The notes under the pieces were generated by a model, which saw only the letters and a list, made by a program, of their open reading frames with translations, had not been told where the DNA came from and did no database searches. Source: Tilletiaria anomala UBC 951 (taxonomy: Eukaryota > Basidiomycota > Exobasidiomycetes > Georgefischeriales > Tilletiariaceae). Taken from it: a DNA stretch of 64,000 bases. The DNA lies in contig NW_013546998.1 of assembly GCF_000711695.1 (NCBI RefSeq), positions 1 to 64,000 of the forward strand, given 5' to 3'. This document shows, piece after piece, positions 10,703 to 21,700 of this stretch. Both the position numbers and the translations under genes were made by a program. How positions within the stretch are numbered: the stretch's first letter is position 1; each line of letters begins with the position of its first letter.

Positions 10703-12949
10703 TCATCCTGGGCGCGAGCCCTTTAGCAGCCATCTTCCTGCAGCCCACGCCCCAGCCGAGAGGCCCACAGCTGCCAGGCCTGCGGCTACCTCGACGGCGG
10801 TCTTGACGACGTCGTTCTGCCAGTCGCGCCGCTGCACCACCGCGCTGTAGCGCTCGTTGGAGAACGTGACCATCGAGTACAGGCTGCGCCACCAGCCTTT
10901 CGGCAGCGTGCGCATCAGCAGGCCGTCGAGCTGCATGCGCGCAATGTACGCCGACGAGACGACGCGCGACGACATCTCGTTGTAGTTCTGGATCGCCAGG
11001 CTACTGATCGCGACCAGGTCGGACCGCCGATGCGACGAATATGCGTTAAACGCCGTGCGCAGGGCGTGCCGGATGGCGTGCATGTCCGCGGCGGTGGTGG
11101 GCGCAACAACAGCATCCTCTTGCTCCACCTTGGCTGCTGTTGCGCCAAGGGGCATCTCCTTTGCTTCGTCGCGCCAGACGCCTTCCCCACCCTCTTCTAA
11201 CACAATCGTCGGTATCATCAAAGGTGACACGCGCGTCCCTGATCCTGAGCTTGCTGTTTTGTCATCGCTGTCAATGCAAGAGCTAGCCGTCGAACGCTCC
11301 GCCGCAGCGCTACTGCTGCGCGCAAACAGGCCAGGGTCACCTACTTGCGATTGTGCATGGTTTGCATCCGCCTCTTCTGTACGCGCTTGCGCCAGCACAC
11401 CCTCTTGCGGCAGCATCTGGTCGATGTACTGGAGCATGACCCGCACGTCCTCCAATCCGCAATTGAGGCCCTGTCCATAGAACGGCACCATAGCGTGTGC
11501 CGAATCGCCCAGCAGGATCGCGCGGTCCTTGTACGTGTACGGATTGATAGAGACCATGCCGAGGTTGCTGGGCTTGCGGCTACTGAGATCGCGCACGAGC
11601 GCCGCGGGCGAGATGAGCGGCAGCGCATCGGGGAAGTGGCGCTGGAAGAAGTCGATCATCGTCCGCGGCTGCACATCTGCGCGGTCGATCTGCTCATCGT
11701 CTTGCAGCACCGATCCGTCGTCGCCGTACAGACATGTAGGCGACAGATGCCGACGGAAGACGTTGAACGGCGCAAAAAGCGTGCAGGTGAAGCTGCCATC
11801 GCGGTTTGGCAGGGCGATCAGCATGAAGTCATGGCGCGGCCAGATGTGTAGGTGGTTTGGATCCAAAAGGAATTCATCATCATCCGGCATCCGTTTCGTC
11901 GCCCCGGCACGCGAGTACCGCGGGACATGTTCGCGAACGCCCGCATCAGGGTGATCACTGCGCCGCGGGATGCTCAGCTCGACATAGCCATTGTCAATGT
12001 AGGACTGGCTAAAGTCCATGCGCGGCACGAAGCGCACCATTTCCCCGCGCAGCTTGCTGTGGTGGCCATCGCAACCGATGACGACGTCGCACTGCTTGAG
12101 CACTGTTTGCCCGTGAGTGGCAAAACTTGCCCCGTTCGATGCGCCAGAAGCGCGTGGGGGACGCGTTGCAGTGCTCTCGAACAGCAGCTCCACCATGTAT
12201 GCTGAACCTTGCTCATCCTGCGGAAGAGCGTGCTCCAGATCGGCGCGCAGCAGCTTGTACTCGAAGAAAACGTCGATCAACGGATGTCGTGCCGCCTGGT
12301 CGAGAAGAAGATTGTTCAGGCGCGCTCGATCGACACTGTTGATACACTCTCCAACGGTGCTGTAAGCCTGCGAGAGGAGCTTGATGCCTAAAGACGATGG
12401 GTGCACACGCGCATGATCCAAGTCTGACGAACTGCTGGAAGCGCCAAGTGAAGTAGGTAGAGTGTGGATCATGCGTGCGCACATTGGCACTGCTTCGGAG
12501 AGGATGATGTCCGCAAGGTCATGCTCTAGGTCCCTTCCTTTGCACGTTCCTTTGATCGGTGAAGCGCCACCACGCCATGGCCGGACACTGCGCAGACCCG
12601 TCAGTCCTCGCGTGCTGATGGCGAGGTTGATGCTTCGATGCGCAGCAGGTGCAGTAGCTGCGGGATTGCTAAGTTGGGGATCGGAGGAGATAGCCCCGGC
12701 TGGCAAGTTGCTGTCGGCAGGAACAGCAGCAGAGCCTTCCGCTACTTGGACACCTTGGAAAGAGCTTTCCACCGGCGCCGACGTGTCGTCCTTCCATGAC
12801 GAGGTAGAAGCATTGTTTGCTGTGGCCGATGGAGGACGAGGGTCGCGACGGGAGTCGAAGACTTGGACATGGCAGCCTCGCTGTGCGAGCCCGAGCGCTG
12901 CCAGGCAGCCAACGGGGCCAGCGCCGACTACTATGACTTGCAAAGGCAT
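10703..12949 (-). CDS. BNA4: Kynurenine 3-monooxygenase with large insertions
   Basis: FAD-dependent hydroxylase that converts kynurenine to 3-hydroxykynurenine in de novo NAD synthesis, normally on the mitochondrial outer membrane. It is a single exon of 748 residues from ATG 12949; an in-frame TTG at 12970 is unlikely as start. Visible motifs are the dinucleotide fold VIVVGAGPVGCLAALGLAQ at residues 4-22, SINLAISTRGL, the NSVDRARLNNLLLDQA segment, the IGCDGHHSKLR block (DG motif) and AILLGDSAHAMVPFYGQGLN (GD motif). The C-terminus ends in a hydrophobic segment and basic residues, as expected for a membrane anchor. Typical fungal enzymes are near 460-510 residues. The excess here comes mainly from a Ser/Ala-rich insertion at about 40-103, next to the FAD fold, and a second insertion of about 105 residues near 515-620. 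Confidence 0.93.
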   Translation of the reverse strand: MPLQVIVVGAGPVGCLAALGLAQRGCHVQVFDSRRDPRPPSATANNASTSSWKDDTSAPVESSFQGVQVAEGSAAVPADSNLPAGAISSDPQLSNPAATAPAAHRSINLAISTRGLTGLRSVRPWRGGASPIKGTCKGRDLEHDLADIILSEAVPMCARMIHTLPTSLGASSSSSDLDHARVHPSSLGIKLLSQAYSTVGECINSVDRARLNNLLLDQAARHPLIDVFFEYKLLRADLEHALPQDEQGSAYMVELLFESTATRPPRASGASNGASFATHGQTVLKQCDVVIGCDGHHSKLRGEMVRFVPRMDFSQSYIDNGYVELSIPRRSDHPDAGVREHVPRYSRAGATKRMPDDDEFLLDPNHLHIWPRHDFMLIALPNRDGSFTCTLFAPFNVFRRHLSPTCLYGDDGSVLQDDEQIDRADVQPRTMIDFFQRHFPDALPLISPAALVRDLSSRKPSNLGMVSINPYTYKDRAILLGDSAHAMVPFYGQGLNCGLEDVRVMLQYIDQMLPQEGVLAQARTEEADANHAQSQVGDPGLFARSSSAAAERSTASSCIDSDDKTASSGSGTRVSPLMIPTIVLEEGGEGVWRDEAKEMPLGATAAKVEQEDAVVAPTTAADMHAIRHALRTAFNAYSSHRRSDLVAISSLAIQNYNEMSSRVVSSAYIARMQLDGLLMRTLPKGWWRSLYSMVTFSNERYSAVVQRRDWQNDVVKTAVEVAAGLAAVGLSAGAWAAGRWLLKGSRPG

Positions 12950-14192
12950 GCTTATGATACCTTCTCTCAAGAGAGGTTGGGCAAGTGAGTGTGAAGATGT
13001 GAAGAGGCAGGCTGCCCGAAGCGACCCGTATTCAAATCAGGGCTGCGGTGAACCGGAACCCTACCAAAAACCCTAGATCCGGGCCGGAGATAATCGTGCA
13101 CAACACCGCACACAAAGTTAAATATGCGCACAGCAGACACATATGGGCGCCCCAATCTGCCCAGCTCCATCGGTGCCACGTTCTGGCAGAAAACGGCGAA
13201 ATGCCAGCGGGCGTCGGAATCTTACCACAAAAAATGCTTCTGCAGAAACATTGTGTCGAATGAAGCCCACAAAGTCCCTCCGTGGACACGCACCTCTGCA
13301 GCACATCTACAGCCTACCACCAGCAAGCGACCGTCAAAACGCCCATAGGTTTCCTGTCAACACTGCGACTACATTCGGGCGTTTAATGGGTCAGAGCATG
13401 ACAGACACCAGCCATTCGATATCTTTGACAACATACCAGTGTCATCTTTGTTCCCTGCCCAGATTCCACGGCAAAGTACTCAGCGTGCCTGGCTCATGCA
13501 GACAGGATCGGAAACAACTCTTTACTACAGCGCTTCAACCTGCTTTGGCGCATCTCACTTTCTCCAAGCTGCTCAGCGGCAGCATGCCTCATAGCGTTGT
13601 CTAGCCCTGCCATTGCTCGGTCTACTATTCAGGCTTGTTGGAGAAATGAGATGAGACAGATGGCGGGGTGGAGCTGTGTTCGAGTGACGGAGCCCCGAGG
13701 AGACGTGCGCGAATGGAACCGAAAGCCATGCATGCAGTTGCTGCTTTCCGCGGGCCGTTTTCATGTACGTACGTATGGAAAAATATACACCGCCAAGCTC
13801 ACACCCGCCTTCTGCGGTGTGTGGCGCGCGTTTTCCGATGTCGAGAGTTCTGGTCTCCATTCTTGCCAAGCCCCAAGACAGTCCAGACAGCGAGTAAGGA
13901 ATTGTGCTCTGCATATCTACTCCCGTTCCCGGTTGCTCCCCGTCGCAGGACCGTGGCAAGGGCGCACAAGTGCCAATTGATCCACTACACGGGCGAAAAG
14001 CAAGACACGTACTGTAGAGAGTGTTGGAGCTGATGGTGATCCTGACCAGTATAAATGGGAGCCAGCTTGCGTGACGTTACGCTGCGACTTTCCCTTTTGC
14101 GCTCACCACTTCCAATCTCCTTTATCGGTGCCCATCCAGCGCAAGATAACCGACGCTCGGCGCCCCTACCCCTCCCTCTTTTGCACATCAAG
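12950..14192. other. Intergenic region between KMO and the secreted-protein gene
   Basis: About 1.2 kb separating two divergently transcribed genes. Two CCCTA motifs (13057-13065 and 13066-13075) lie about 110-125 bases upstream of the KMO start. A TATA-like box at 14050 serves the secreted-protein gene. The small open frames here overlap on both strands, lack recognisable domains, and I do not call them genes. Confidence 0.5.
14050..14056 (+). promoter_or_regulatory. TATA box of the secreted-protein gene
   Basis: TATAAAT lies 143 bases upstream of ATG 14193, in a plausible core-promoter position ahead of a short pyrimidine-rich leader. Strong TATA boxes are uncommon in this window, which suggests a highly or conditionally expressed gene. 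Confidence 0.55.
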
Positions 14193-15095
14193 ATGGTCCG
14201 CCTCACCGCCTTGCCCGTCGCACTGGGCCTGCTCGTGCTCAGCGCCATTGGCTCCGTCTCTGCTGGCCTTGCGCCTCGTGCAGCAGCCGACAATACAGTG
14301 CATGTGACGTCTGCAAAGGATCTCTGTCTCATCCTGCCACGGAGTAAGCACACCAACATCGGTGACTCCGAGCATCCAGGCGGTATGAGGTCCTTCTGCA
14401 ACAAGCCATACGGCAACCAAGGCCAGGTATGTAACAACTGTGCAGACGTTGGTTGGCGCTCAAACTCAATGCACACCCACTGACTCACGTTTTGACGTTG
14501 AATTTTTTTCCTTCCAGCTTCCTAGCAACTTCTGGACGGAGGCACATTTTTCGAGCAAGAACGGTCGCAGCGGCAAGCGCCAGGTTCAAGTGACCGGCTG
14601 CATCAACCCGCGCTCCTCTTCGCAGCTCAATGCGAACGATGGTGAGCGAATGGTAGACATGCTAATGGGCGCATGCGCGATCAGGCATTCGCTGACGATC
14701 GAGATTGCTCTTCTCCTTTAGGCGGCGGTCAGTACGACAGCTCGGGAGGTGTAGGCGGTCGGGGTAACCCAGAGGTGTGTGCATGTGCGGAAGAAATAGA
14801 CCCTCTGTTCGCAAGCTGAGCTCAACCCTTTGTGCACTTTCCTGTGTACTCGATCCGCAGGGTTCCGTCTGCACTGGCTACAAGCACTACGTCGAGATTG
14901 TCGAGCCAGATGCGCGAAGTACGTTCGCACGCATTACGCTTCGTGTCTCTATCCACGCTAACCCCCGTCTCTGGTCCCATGATCTTGACAGGAGCATGCA
15001 TCCGCTGTTGCGACTCGATGTCGGACTGTGACGTCTCGCGCGACACAGCTGGCTGCCCAACGGTCATCCCTGGCAACTATGGCAGCTGTCGCTGA
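14193..15095 (+). CDS. Small secreted cysteine-rich protein
   Basis: A predicted 190-residue secreted protein in five exons: 14193-14426, 14518-14641, 14722-14774, 14861-14918 and 14992-15095. It begins with a clear signal peptide (MVRLTALPVALGLLVLSA, small residues around SVSAGLA). The mature part has paired cysteines, a DLCLILPRS segment and TGCIN. The C-terminal block GYKHYVEIVEPDARR-ACIRCC continues to GCPTVIPGNYGSCR. I recognise this block from a family of secreted proteins common in basidiomycetes whose biochemical role is not established, as far as I know. Four introns in under 600 coding bases, all restoring the frame, support a real gene. The Cys-rich C-terminus suggests a disulfide-stabilised extracellular protein, possibly wall-associated. 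Confidence 0.85.
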
Positions 15096-15759
15096 ACGTG
15101 AGCGCTCAGCGCGCCCACCACGGTTGCCCATCTAGCATCGAAAGGGCGCCCTCTTGATACTCGCGTATCTTTATTTCATTTCGGGTTCGATCTATAACAC
15201 TTGAGCTCGCTTCGCTTTGCTGCATGTGCATCTCCAGTCATCACGCATCACGTTTCCTCCACGCACTTGCTGGACCGGGGGTGTCGGTGGATGCCGGATG
15301 GCCCAAAGCATTGTAGATATTTGTGGACATGGCGGTTGTGGCTCAGTACATACTTGCCGTGCGGCGACCCTTCCGTCTTTGTGTATGATGCTATGTACTT
15401 CCGATGAGGCGATGAGGGGGCTGCCTGATGTGCAGCGCGGTCGAGAGCAACGCAGTCCGAGGCATGTGCCAAGAGTTGCGCCAAGGTACGAGGAGCGACG
15501 AGCGCGCGAGTGTGAGTTGAGCGTTGCACCGAATATAAATACTAGCCGTGTAGAGACGTGGATCAACACTGCGGAACGCTCACAAATTTTTTTGACGCTC
15601 GAACCTTCGGCGAGAGTGGTCGCAGCATCTACTGAATCTGGTTACGTTCTGAGAGGGCACAGAGCATACGTTTTGTGCTTCGTCCTTCACAACAATCACA
15701 CACTGAGCTCGGTCGTTGCCAAAGCTCTTGCACATCAGGAGAAGGATTATACATTCACA
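15096..15759. other. Upstream region of the FKBP gene, with TATA box
   Basis: About 660 bases with no supported gene. A TATAAAT box at 15534-15540 lies 220 bases before the FKBP start. An open frame running into the FKBP exon from 15217 is in frame with it, but the first residues matching FKBP nucleolar homologues begin at ATG 15760, so the upstream part is treated as leader. Confidence 0.5.
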
Positions 15760-17525
15760 ATGGCTGCTCCACCTGTCGAACTTTTCGCCTTGCGCCTGGA
15801 GCCAGGCGAGCCGCTCCACCTGGACCCAGACCGCGACTTTGTCATCACGAACATCTGCTTTGCCGACGATGAGGGCGCAGAGGACCTGCCGGAGGGACAG
15901 ACGACCATTGTGAAAGTACACCATATCCCTGTGCAGGCGCCATTCGGACTCGACGACATTGACGAAGACGACAGCGATTTTGACGACGAGGAGGACGATG
16001 ACGAGGAGGGAGAGAGCGACGAAAGCGGCACCGCCGAGGAGAAGCAGGAGAAGAAGGAAGCGCAAGAAATTGCTGTTAATGGCAGCATCAAGGAAGCCGA
16101 CAAGGCTCCAGCCGATGGAGAGAGTGATGATGACGATGATGATGATGACCTGCTTGATCTCGACGAGATCGAGGAGAAGGTCTTCTCCCTTGCTCGGCTG
16201 ACGACTGGTCGGGTAAGTACACGCTGCGTATGTAGCGACCGTCAGTGCAAACAATTGACGCGGCTGATCCATTCATCCAGGTCGAGCAAGTCACTACATC
16301 GCTTCAAATCTGCTCAGAGGAGCTCATCAGCTTCAGCTTGGCAGGCAAGAACCCGCGCCCGGTCGACTTGCTCGGCTCGTATCTCGCTCCGCCCGAGTCG
16401 TACAACACCGAGCCCGACTCGGACGAGGAACTGCTAGATGACTACTCGGACGAGGATGAGGAGCTGGACAGCGACGAGGAAGACGAAGACGAGGAAGACG
16501 AAGACGAGGAAGACGATGAGGACGACTCGGATCCCGAGGTGGAAGAGTTTAGCAGCGACGAGGACGCAGACGGCGTCATCGACCACGACGAGCTGGCTGC
16601 GCTGCTGATGGGCGGCGGTGATGATGACGACAGCGACTCGGCAGAAGAAGCGCCAGAACGCTTCCAGGAAATCAAGGAGAAGCCCTCATCTGCGGCCTCT
16701 AGCAAGGGTAAGAAGCGCGCCCGCACAACGGAGGATGACTCGGTCGACGCCGAGATGGCGGACGCGTCGGTTGACGTGCCTGTCTCGAACGAGGAGCTCA
16801 AAGCCGCTGCCGCCGCCGAAGGGATCGACCTGGCGAACCTGAGCAAGAACCAGCGGAAGCGCCTCAACAAGAAGCTCAAGGCACAGGGAGGCGCTGCCGT
16901 TGCCCCACCTCCTGCAGCAGCAGCAGCAGCTGCTGATGCTGTTACTGCAGCAAAGAAGCCTGCGAAAACGGAGGCGAAGCAGGTCAAGATCGCCCCTACC
17001 GCTACGGACAACAAGGGTAATGTGCACAAGGTCGCCGCAGAGGCGCAGCAGGGCGGCAAGAAGACGACGCTAGCGAACGGTCTGGTTATCGAGGACAAAA
17101 AGACTGGTGCGGGTCCGCAGGCGAAGCCGGGCATGAAGGTCGGCATGCGGTACATTGGCAAGTTTAAGGATGGCAAGATCTTCGACAGCAACACCAAGGG
17201 CGCGCCGTTCAGCTTCCGCCTGGGCAAGGGCGAGGTGATCAAGGTGCGTGTGTGTGCCTGCCTGGCGAGAAGCCCAGGAGTTGGCTTGCGAGCGGGATGA
17301 CGATGCCGAGTTGACACACACTGACCCCATCATCTTTGTCGTCGTCGTCCGCGAACGTGATCGTTCTGCTTACAGGGCTGGGACGAAGGCGTCAAGGGCA
17401 TGCAAGTCGGCTCGGAGCGCCGCCTGACTGTGCCGCCTTCGCTGGGATACGGCAGCAAGAAGACGGGCCCGATCCCGGCCAACTCGACACTGATCTTTGA
17501 CATCAAGTGCGTTAACCTCAAGTGA
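15760..17525 (+). CDS. FPR4: Nucleolar FKBP-type peptidyl-prolyl isomerase (Fpr3/Fpr4-like)
   Basis: A 521-residue prolyl cis-trans isomerase of the nuclear FKBP class, which acts as histone chaperone and proline isomerase in the nucleolus. Exons are 15760-16212, 16281-17243 and 17376-17525, all joined in phase 0. The order of parts is diagnostic: an N-terminal nucleoplasmin-like domain (about 1-100, starting [19 protein letters not shown]), long acidic Asp/Glu tracts (about 65-140 and 190-270), a Lys/Ala-rich linker with [11 protein letters not shown], and a C-terminal FKBP domain from about 411. That domain shows [35 protein letters not shown], and [19 protein letters not shown]. Active-site aromatics appear intact. 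Confidence 0.94.
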
Positions 17526-18730
17526 GCGGGGGGTAGTCATGCTCCAAAAGAAAAGATGGAGAGTTTCCATTTCTTGTGTTCTTAGATAGACAGCCCTCTT
17601 TTGGCATGCGGTGCCGCATCCTGTACCTGCTATGCTGTGCTATGCTATTCACTCCACTTTGCTCTCATATGTGCCTGCACCCAACTTGCCCTCGAGGGAG
17701 AAGAGCAACGGCAAGTCCGCGCGTAGGCAGTGTACACCCACAACCTAACTTGGGGCGGTGCGCTGCACATCTTCCATTGTATGGACACTCGGTGCATGGC
17801 TTGGGGCATCGACCCTACTACACACGGTAGAAGATATCAGGCCATCGACACTGGACGCTGAACAGGTGAAGTATTGCCTTCTTTCCTCCCGCCCGAGGTG
17901 CTGTGCGTCCACACCGCACCGCGCCTCTGGGCCGTGGGGAGAGATGAAAAGCAAACAAGCAGTAAATACATTTAGTGCGGTGTTTCGGGGACGATGTTCT
18001 CATCGTTGTCGTATGTATCGTGTTTGAACGCATTCAGGACCTATCCTAGTCGCTGGCGATCCCTCTATATATATATATCAATGTGGTAGCAGCCGAGCAC
18101 ATGCTATCTCTCTGGGCCGCAGCACGTAGCAGAGCAGAGCACGGTGGCGCTCTCCGTTCCGCCCGTCACGCCACACGCGCGGGGAACACAGTCGTCTGTC
18201 AGCGTCGCGCGGACTTGCGGAAGAGAGGCCGTAATGAACTGAGGTGGGGACCACACCCACCCTCGATATTTATATTCATCCTGTTGGATTCTTCCACACC
18301 TTCTCCTTCCTGCATCCCGCATGGACATATTCCTGCATTCCTGCACCCCCGGTCCTGTTGCAGCTCGCTCTTTTCCTTCTTGGCTGCTGCTTGGGGTCGA
18401 GCCGTGTGGCACACAACCCTCCCGCAGCAAGAGCGCACCGCAGTCCTCTCCCCAAGAAGACTGCTAGGCTAGGAACAGCCGAGCCGCCGCTTGTCGTTTG
18501 AGGGCATCCTCCGCCCTCTTCTCCCCGCTACGCCTTTCAGCCTCCAGCTGCCACCTGCAGAGGAGAGAACGGCTGGTGTGTGGGTAATCGAAACTGCAGA
18601 ATTCGTCCGGGCGGGCACTTCAAGGCACCCACTCGCTCCTACAGGCTCTTCTCCACCACCACCGGTTCGGCCCTTTGGTCTCCGCTCCACAACTGTCCAG
18701 CATCTGCATCAGCGTCAAACGTCGTCCAAC
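17526..18730. other. Intergenic region between FKBP and vigilin genes
   Basis: About 1.2 kb. It holds the FKBP 3' UTR, a short TA dinucleotide run at 18066-18078, and a pyrimidine-rich leader before the vigilin start. No product is recognised in the small open frames. Confidence 0.5.
18066..18078. repeat. Short (TA)n tract
   Basis: Thirteen bases of alternating T and A, about 650 bases upstream of the vigilin start. It may be a simple microsatellite or an A/T-rich promoter element. Confidence 0.6.
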
Positions 18731-21700
18731 ATGCTCGCAAGCAACGGAATTTCGGCTGCCGAGCTGCAGCGCCAGCACATCCTCCAGCAGTTGCAGTCGC
18801 CATTTGCCAGCGAAGCAGGTGCGACTTCTGCGCAGGCTACTCCCATGGCGGATCCATTCCCATCGCTCGGCGACAACGATGCGGACGTCCACTCGGGTGC
18901 CGATCCCAGTTGGGGTCCCGGCGCAAGTGGTAGCGGAAGCACCAAGGCTACTGGCTCGTCTCAAAATGCCGCTAACGGTTCTTCCAAGGAGCAGCAGAAG
19001 CAGCGTCAATCCCAGCCTGACTTGTGAGCAGCCAGGGAAACCCGTTCCTCTACTCGTCTCACCGACATATCGACAATGCCGATCCGAGTATATGCTGACC
19101 GCTTGGTGCCCCCCGTCGCGATTGCCACAGCAACTCGGAATCTGCGTTCCCCACTCTCGGCGCTGCGGCCGCAAAGCCCGCCGCGTCCTCGTCCTGGTCC
19201 AGGAAGCTGAGCACGGCGGGTGGTAGCAACGGCAATGCCTCCTCCGCCACAGCTGCTTCTGCCCAGCAGCCCCCGGCTTCTGCGAGCCAGTGGCACTCGA
19301 CGACGCCGGTGATCCAACGGAATGTCGTCAACGAGACCTTCTCGTTGCCGTCGTCACCCGAGTTGGTCAGCAAGCTGCCGGGGGTGCTCACGCGCATCCG
19401 CGCCAAGTTTGGCGGACCGAGCTCCGCCGTCGGCGCCGGCCTCGGCGCTGCCGCTGGCGCCGTCACGATCGAGGCGAGCACGACGAGGAAAACGAACACC
19501 ACCACGTTCATCCTCAAGGGCAGCAGCGAGAAGACCATCAAGGCCGCCAAGAAGGAGCTGAGCGTCGCGCTCGCGAAGTCTGTGCGTGCTCGCTCAGTTT
19601 TGAAACCAAACGCACAGATGCGAGGAACCTTGTACTGACACTCAGCTGCACTCGCAGGTCACGCTCACCATCATGATCCCCGCCTCGCTGCGGGCTTTTG
19701 TCATCGGCGCCAAGGGCAAGAACCTCAAGACGATCACCGATCAGACGGGCGTGCGCATCAACATACCCAAGCCCGACGAGGGCAGCGGCGACGCTGCTGC
19801 TGCTGCCGCTGCCAACGGCGACTACGACGCCGACGAACAGGTCCCCGTCACGATTGAGGGCGACGAGATCAACGCGCGCAACGCCCAGAGCATGCTTCAG
19901 GCCATCGTTGCTGAGCGCACGTCCAAGATCACCCAGCGCCTCTCACACATCGACCATGTCTTTTACCCGTTCATCGCTGGGCCCAAGGGCAGCAACGCCG
20001 CTAAGCTCGAGCAGGATGCCGCGCTCGGTGCCGGTATCGTCAGCGTGCGTGTGCCCCCACGCGCGGCGTTCCTGTCCACTGCGACTGCCTCCTCCAAGGA
20101 GGGCAAGGAAGGTGCTGGCGAGGAGCGCGGGCGCGATCTGAGCATCATCGTCACGGGTGACCGCGAGGCCGTGGCGCGGGTCGTCGCAGCAATCGAAGCG
20201 CAGGTGGACAACATGCGGCGCAACCTGCGCACACTGGCCATCCAGATCCCCAAGCGGCAGCACCGCTTCCTCGTCGGCGACAATGCCACCGAGGTGCTTG
20301 CAACGACCGGGTGCAGCATCGAGCTCGCGCCGATCGACGACCCGAGCGACAGCGTCACGATCCGCGGGCCTGCGCCCAGCCTCGCCGGCGCGCTCACCGC
20401 CGTCATGCAGAAGGCCAACTCCGTACAGGTCCAGACCGTCGATCTCGTCGCCGCGCACCGCTCGATCGACCACGCGCGCGACCTCGTCCGCTGGTTGTCT
20501 ATCGGTATCGCCCCCAGCCGCCTGCCGCGCGGCAGCGCCGGCGGCGTGCAGGTATTTGCGCCGCGCTCCGCGCTCCTCGAGACCACCGGCCAGGCGGCCA
20601 TCGAGATTGTCGGCGGCGACGCCCATGAGGTCGGTGCTGTGCGCGACCACGCCGAAGAGCTCGTCCGCCGCGTCTCGCCTGCGTGCATCGTGCGCATCGA
20701 CATCGACCCGTTGCTGCACCGCCACATTATCGGCAAGAAAGGCGCCAACCTTAAGCAGTACGAGGTAAAGGGCGTTGACCTGGTCTTCCCTCCTGCCTCC
20801 GAGCACGGAGACGGCTCGGCGGAGGTGCTGCTCGTGTACAGCAGTGGCGCCGCCGCCGCTGGTGAGTCAGACAAGAAGGCGCGCGACGCGCACGCGCAGC
20901 ACGTCCTCGCAGACGTCAAGGCCGACGTGCTGAAGGCTTCCGTCCACGCGGCCGACATCCACAGTGAGACGCTGCACATTCCACAGAAGTTCCACAGGCA
21001 CATCCTCGGCCCCAACGGAACCACGCTCAACGCGCTCATTGGCGAGGAGCGCAACGTCGCTGTCAAGGTTGGCCCGGGTAAGGGCGCCGCTGCTGCTGCG
21101 GGCGTCAATGGCAATGGAAAAGTGGATGGCGAGGACGCAGTCATCGTGCGCGGCCCGAGCGCCGAGGTGCAACGCGTCGTCCAGGAGCTGCAGCGCATCG
21201 CGCAAGAGGCAGAGCAGGACATCATCGTCAACGGTCATGTCGCCGAGTTCTACGTCGACGCCGCCCACGTCCCGCACCTCGTCGGCAAGGGTGGTGCGGC
21301 GGTGACCAAGCTGCGCGAGGAGCTCGGCATCCGCATCGACTTTACCGATCCCGTCGCCGCGTCCGGAGGGGGGGCGACAGCGGTAGAAGGAAAGAAGAAG
21401 GGCAGCGCCAAAGCCAAGGTCACGCTCACTGGCCGCAAGGAAAATGTTGAGGAGGCTAAGAAGCGGCTTCAGGCGCAGGTGGAGAAGCTGGCAGACGAGA
21501 CAAGCATCGTGGTCAAAGTGCCGGTTGCGCTGCATGGGCAGATTATCGGACAGGGCGGAAAGTACGTCACGCGCCTCCAGGAAACGTACGCGGTGCGCAT
21601 CAACTTCCCCAACGCCAGCGCGAATGCTGCGGGCGGCGGCAGCAATGCGCAAAGGCCGGATGAGGTCGTCATCAAGGGTGGCAAGAAGGGCGTCGAGGGC

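Noticed and set aside
13143-13604. 153-codon open frame in the KMO to secreted-protein gap
   Set aside because: Overlaps several equally long frames in both directions, has no conserved motif, and starts within the KMO upstream region.
19963-21231. 422-codon minus-strand open frame opposite the vigilin gene
   Set aside because: GC-rich codon bias of the KH exons leaves the antisense frame open; no domain is seen.
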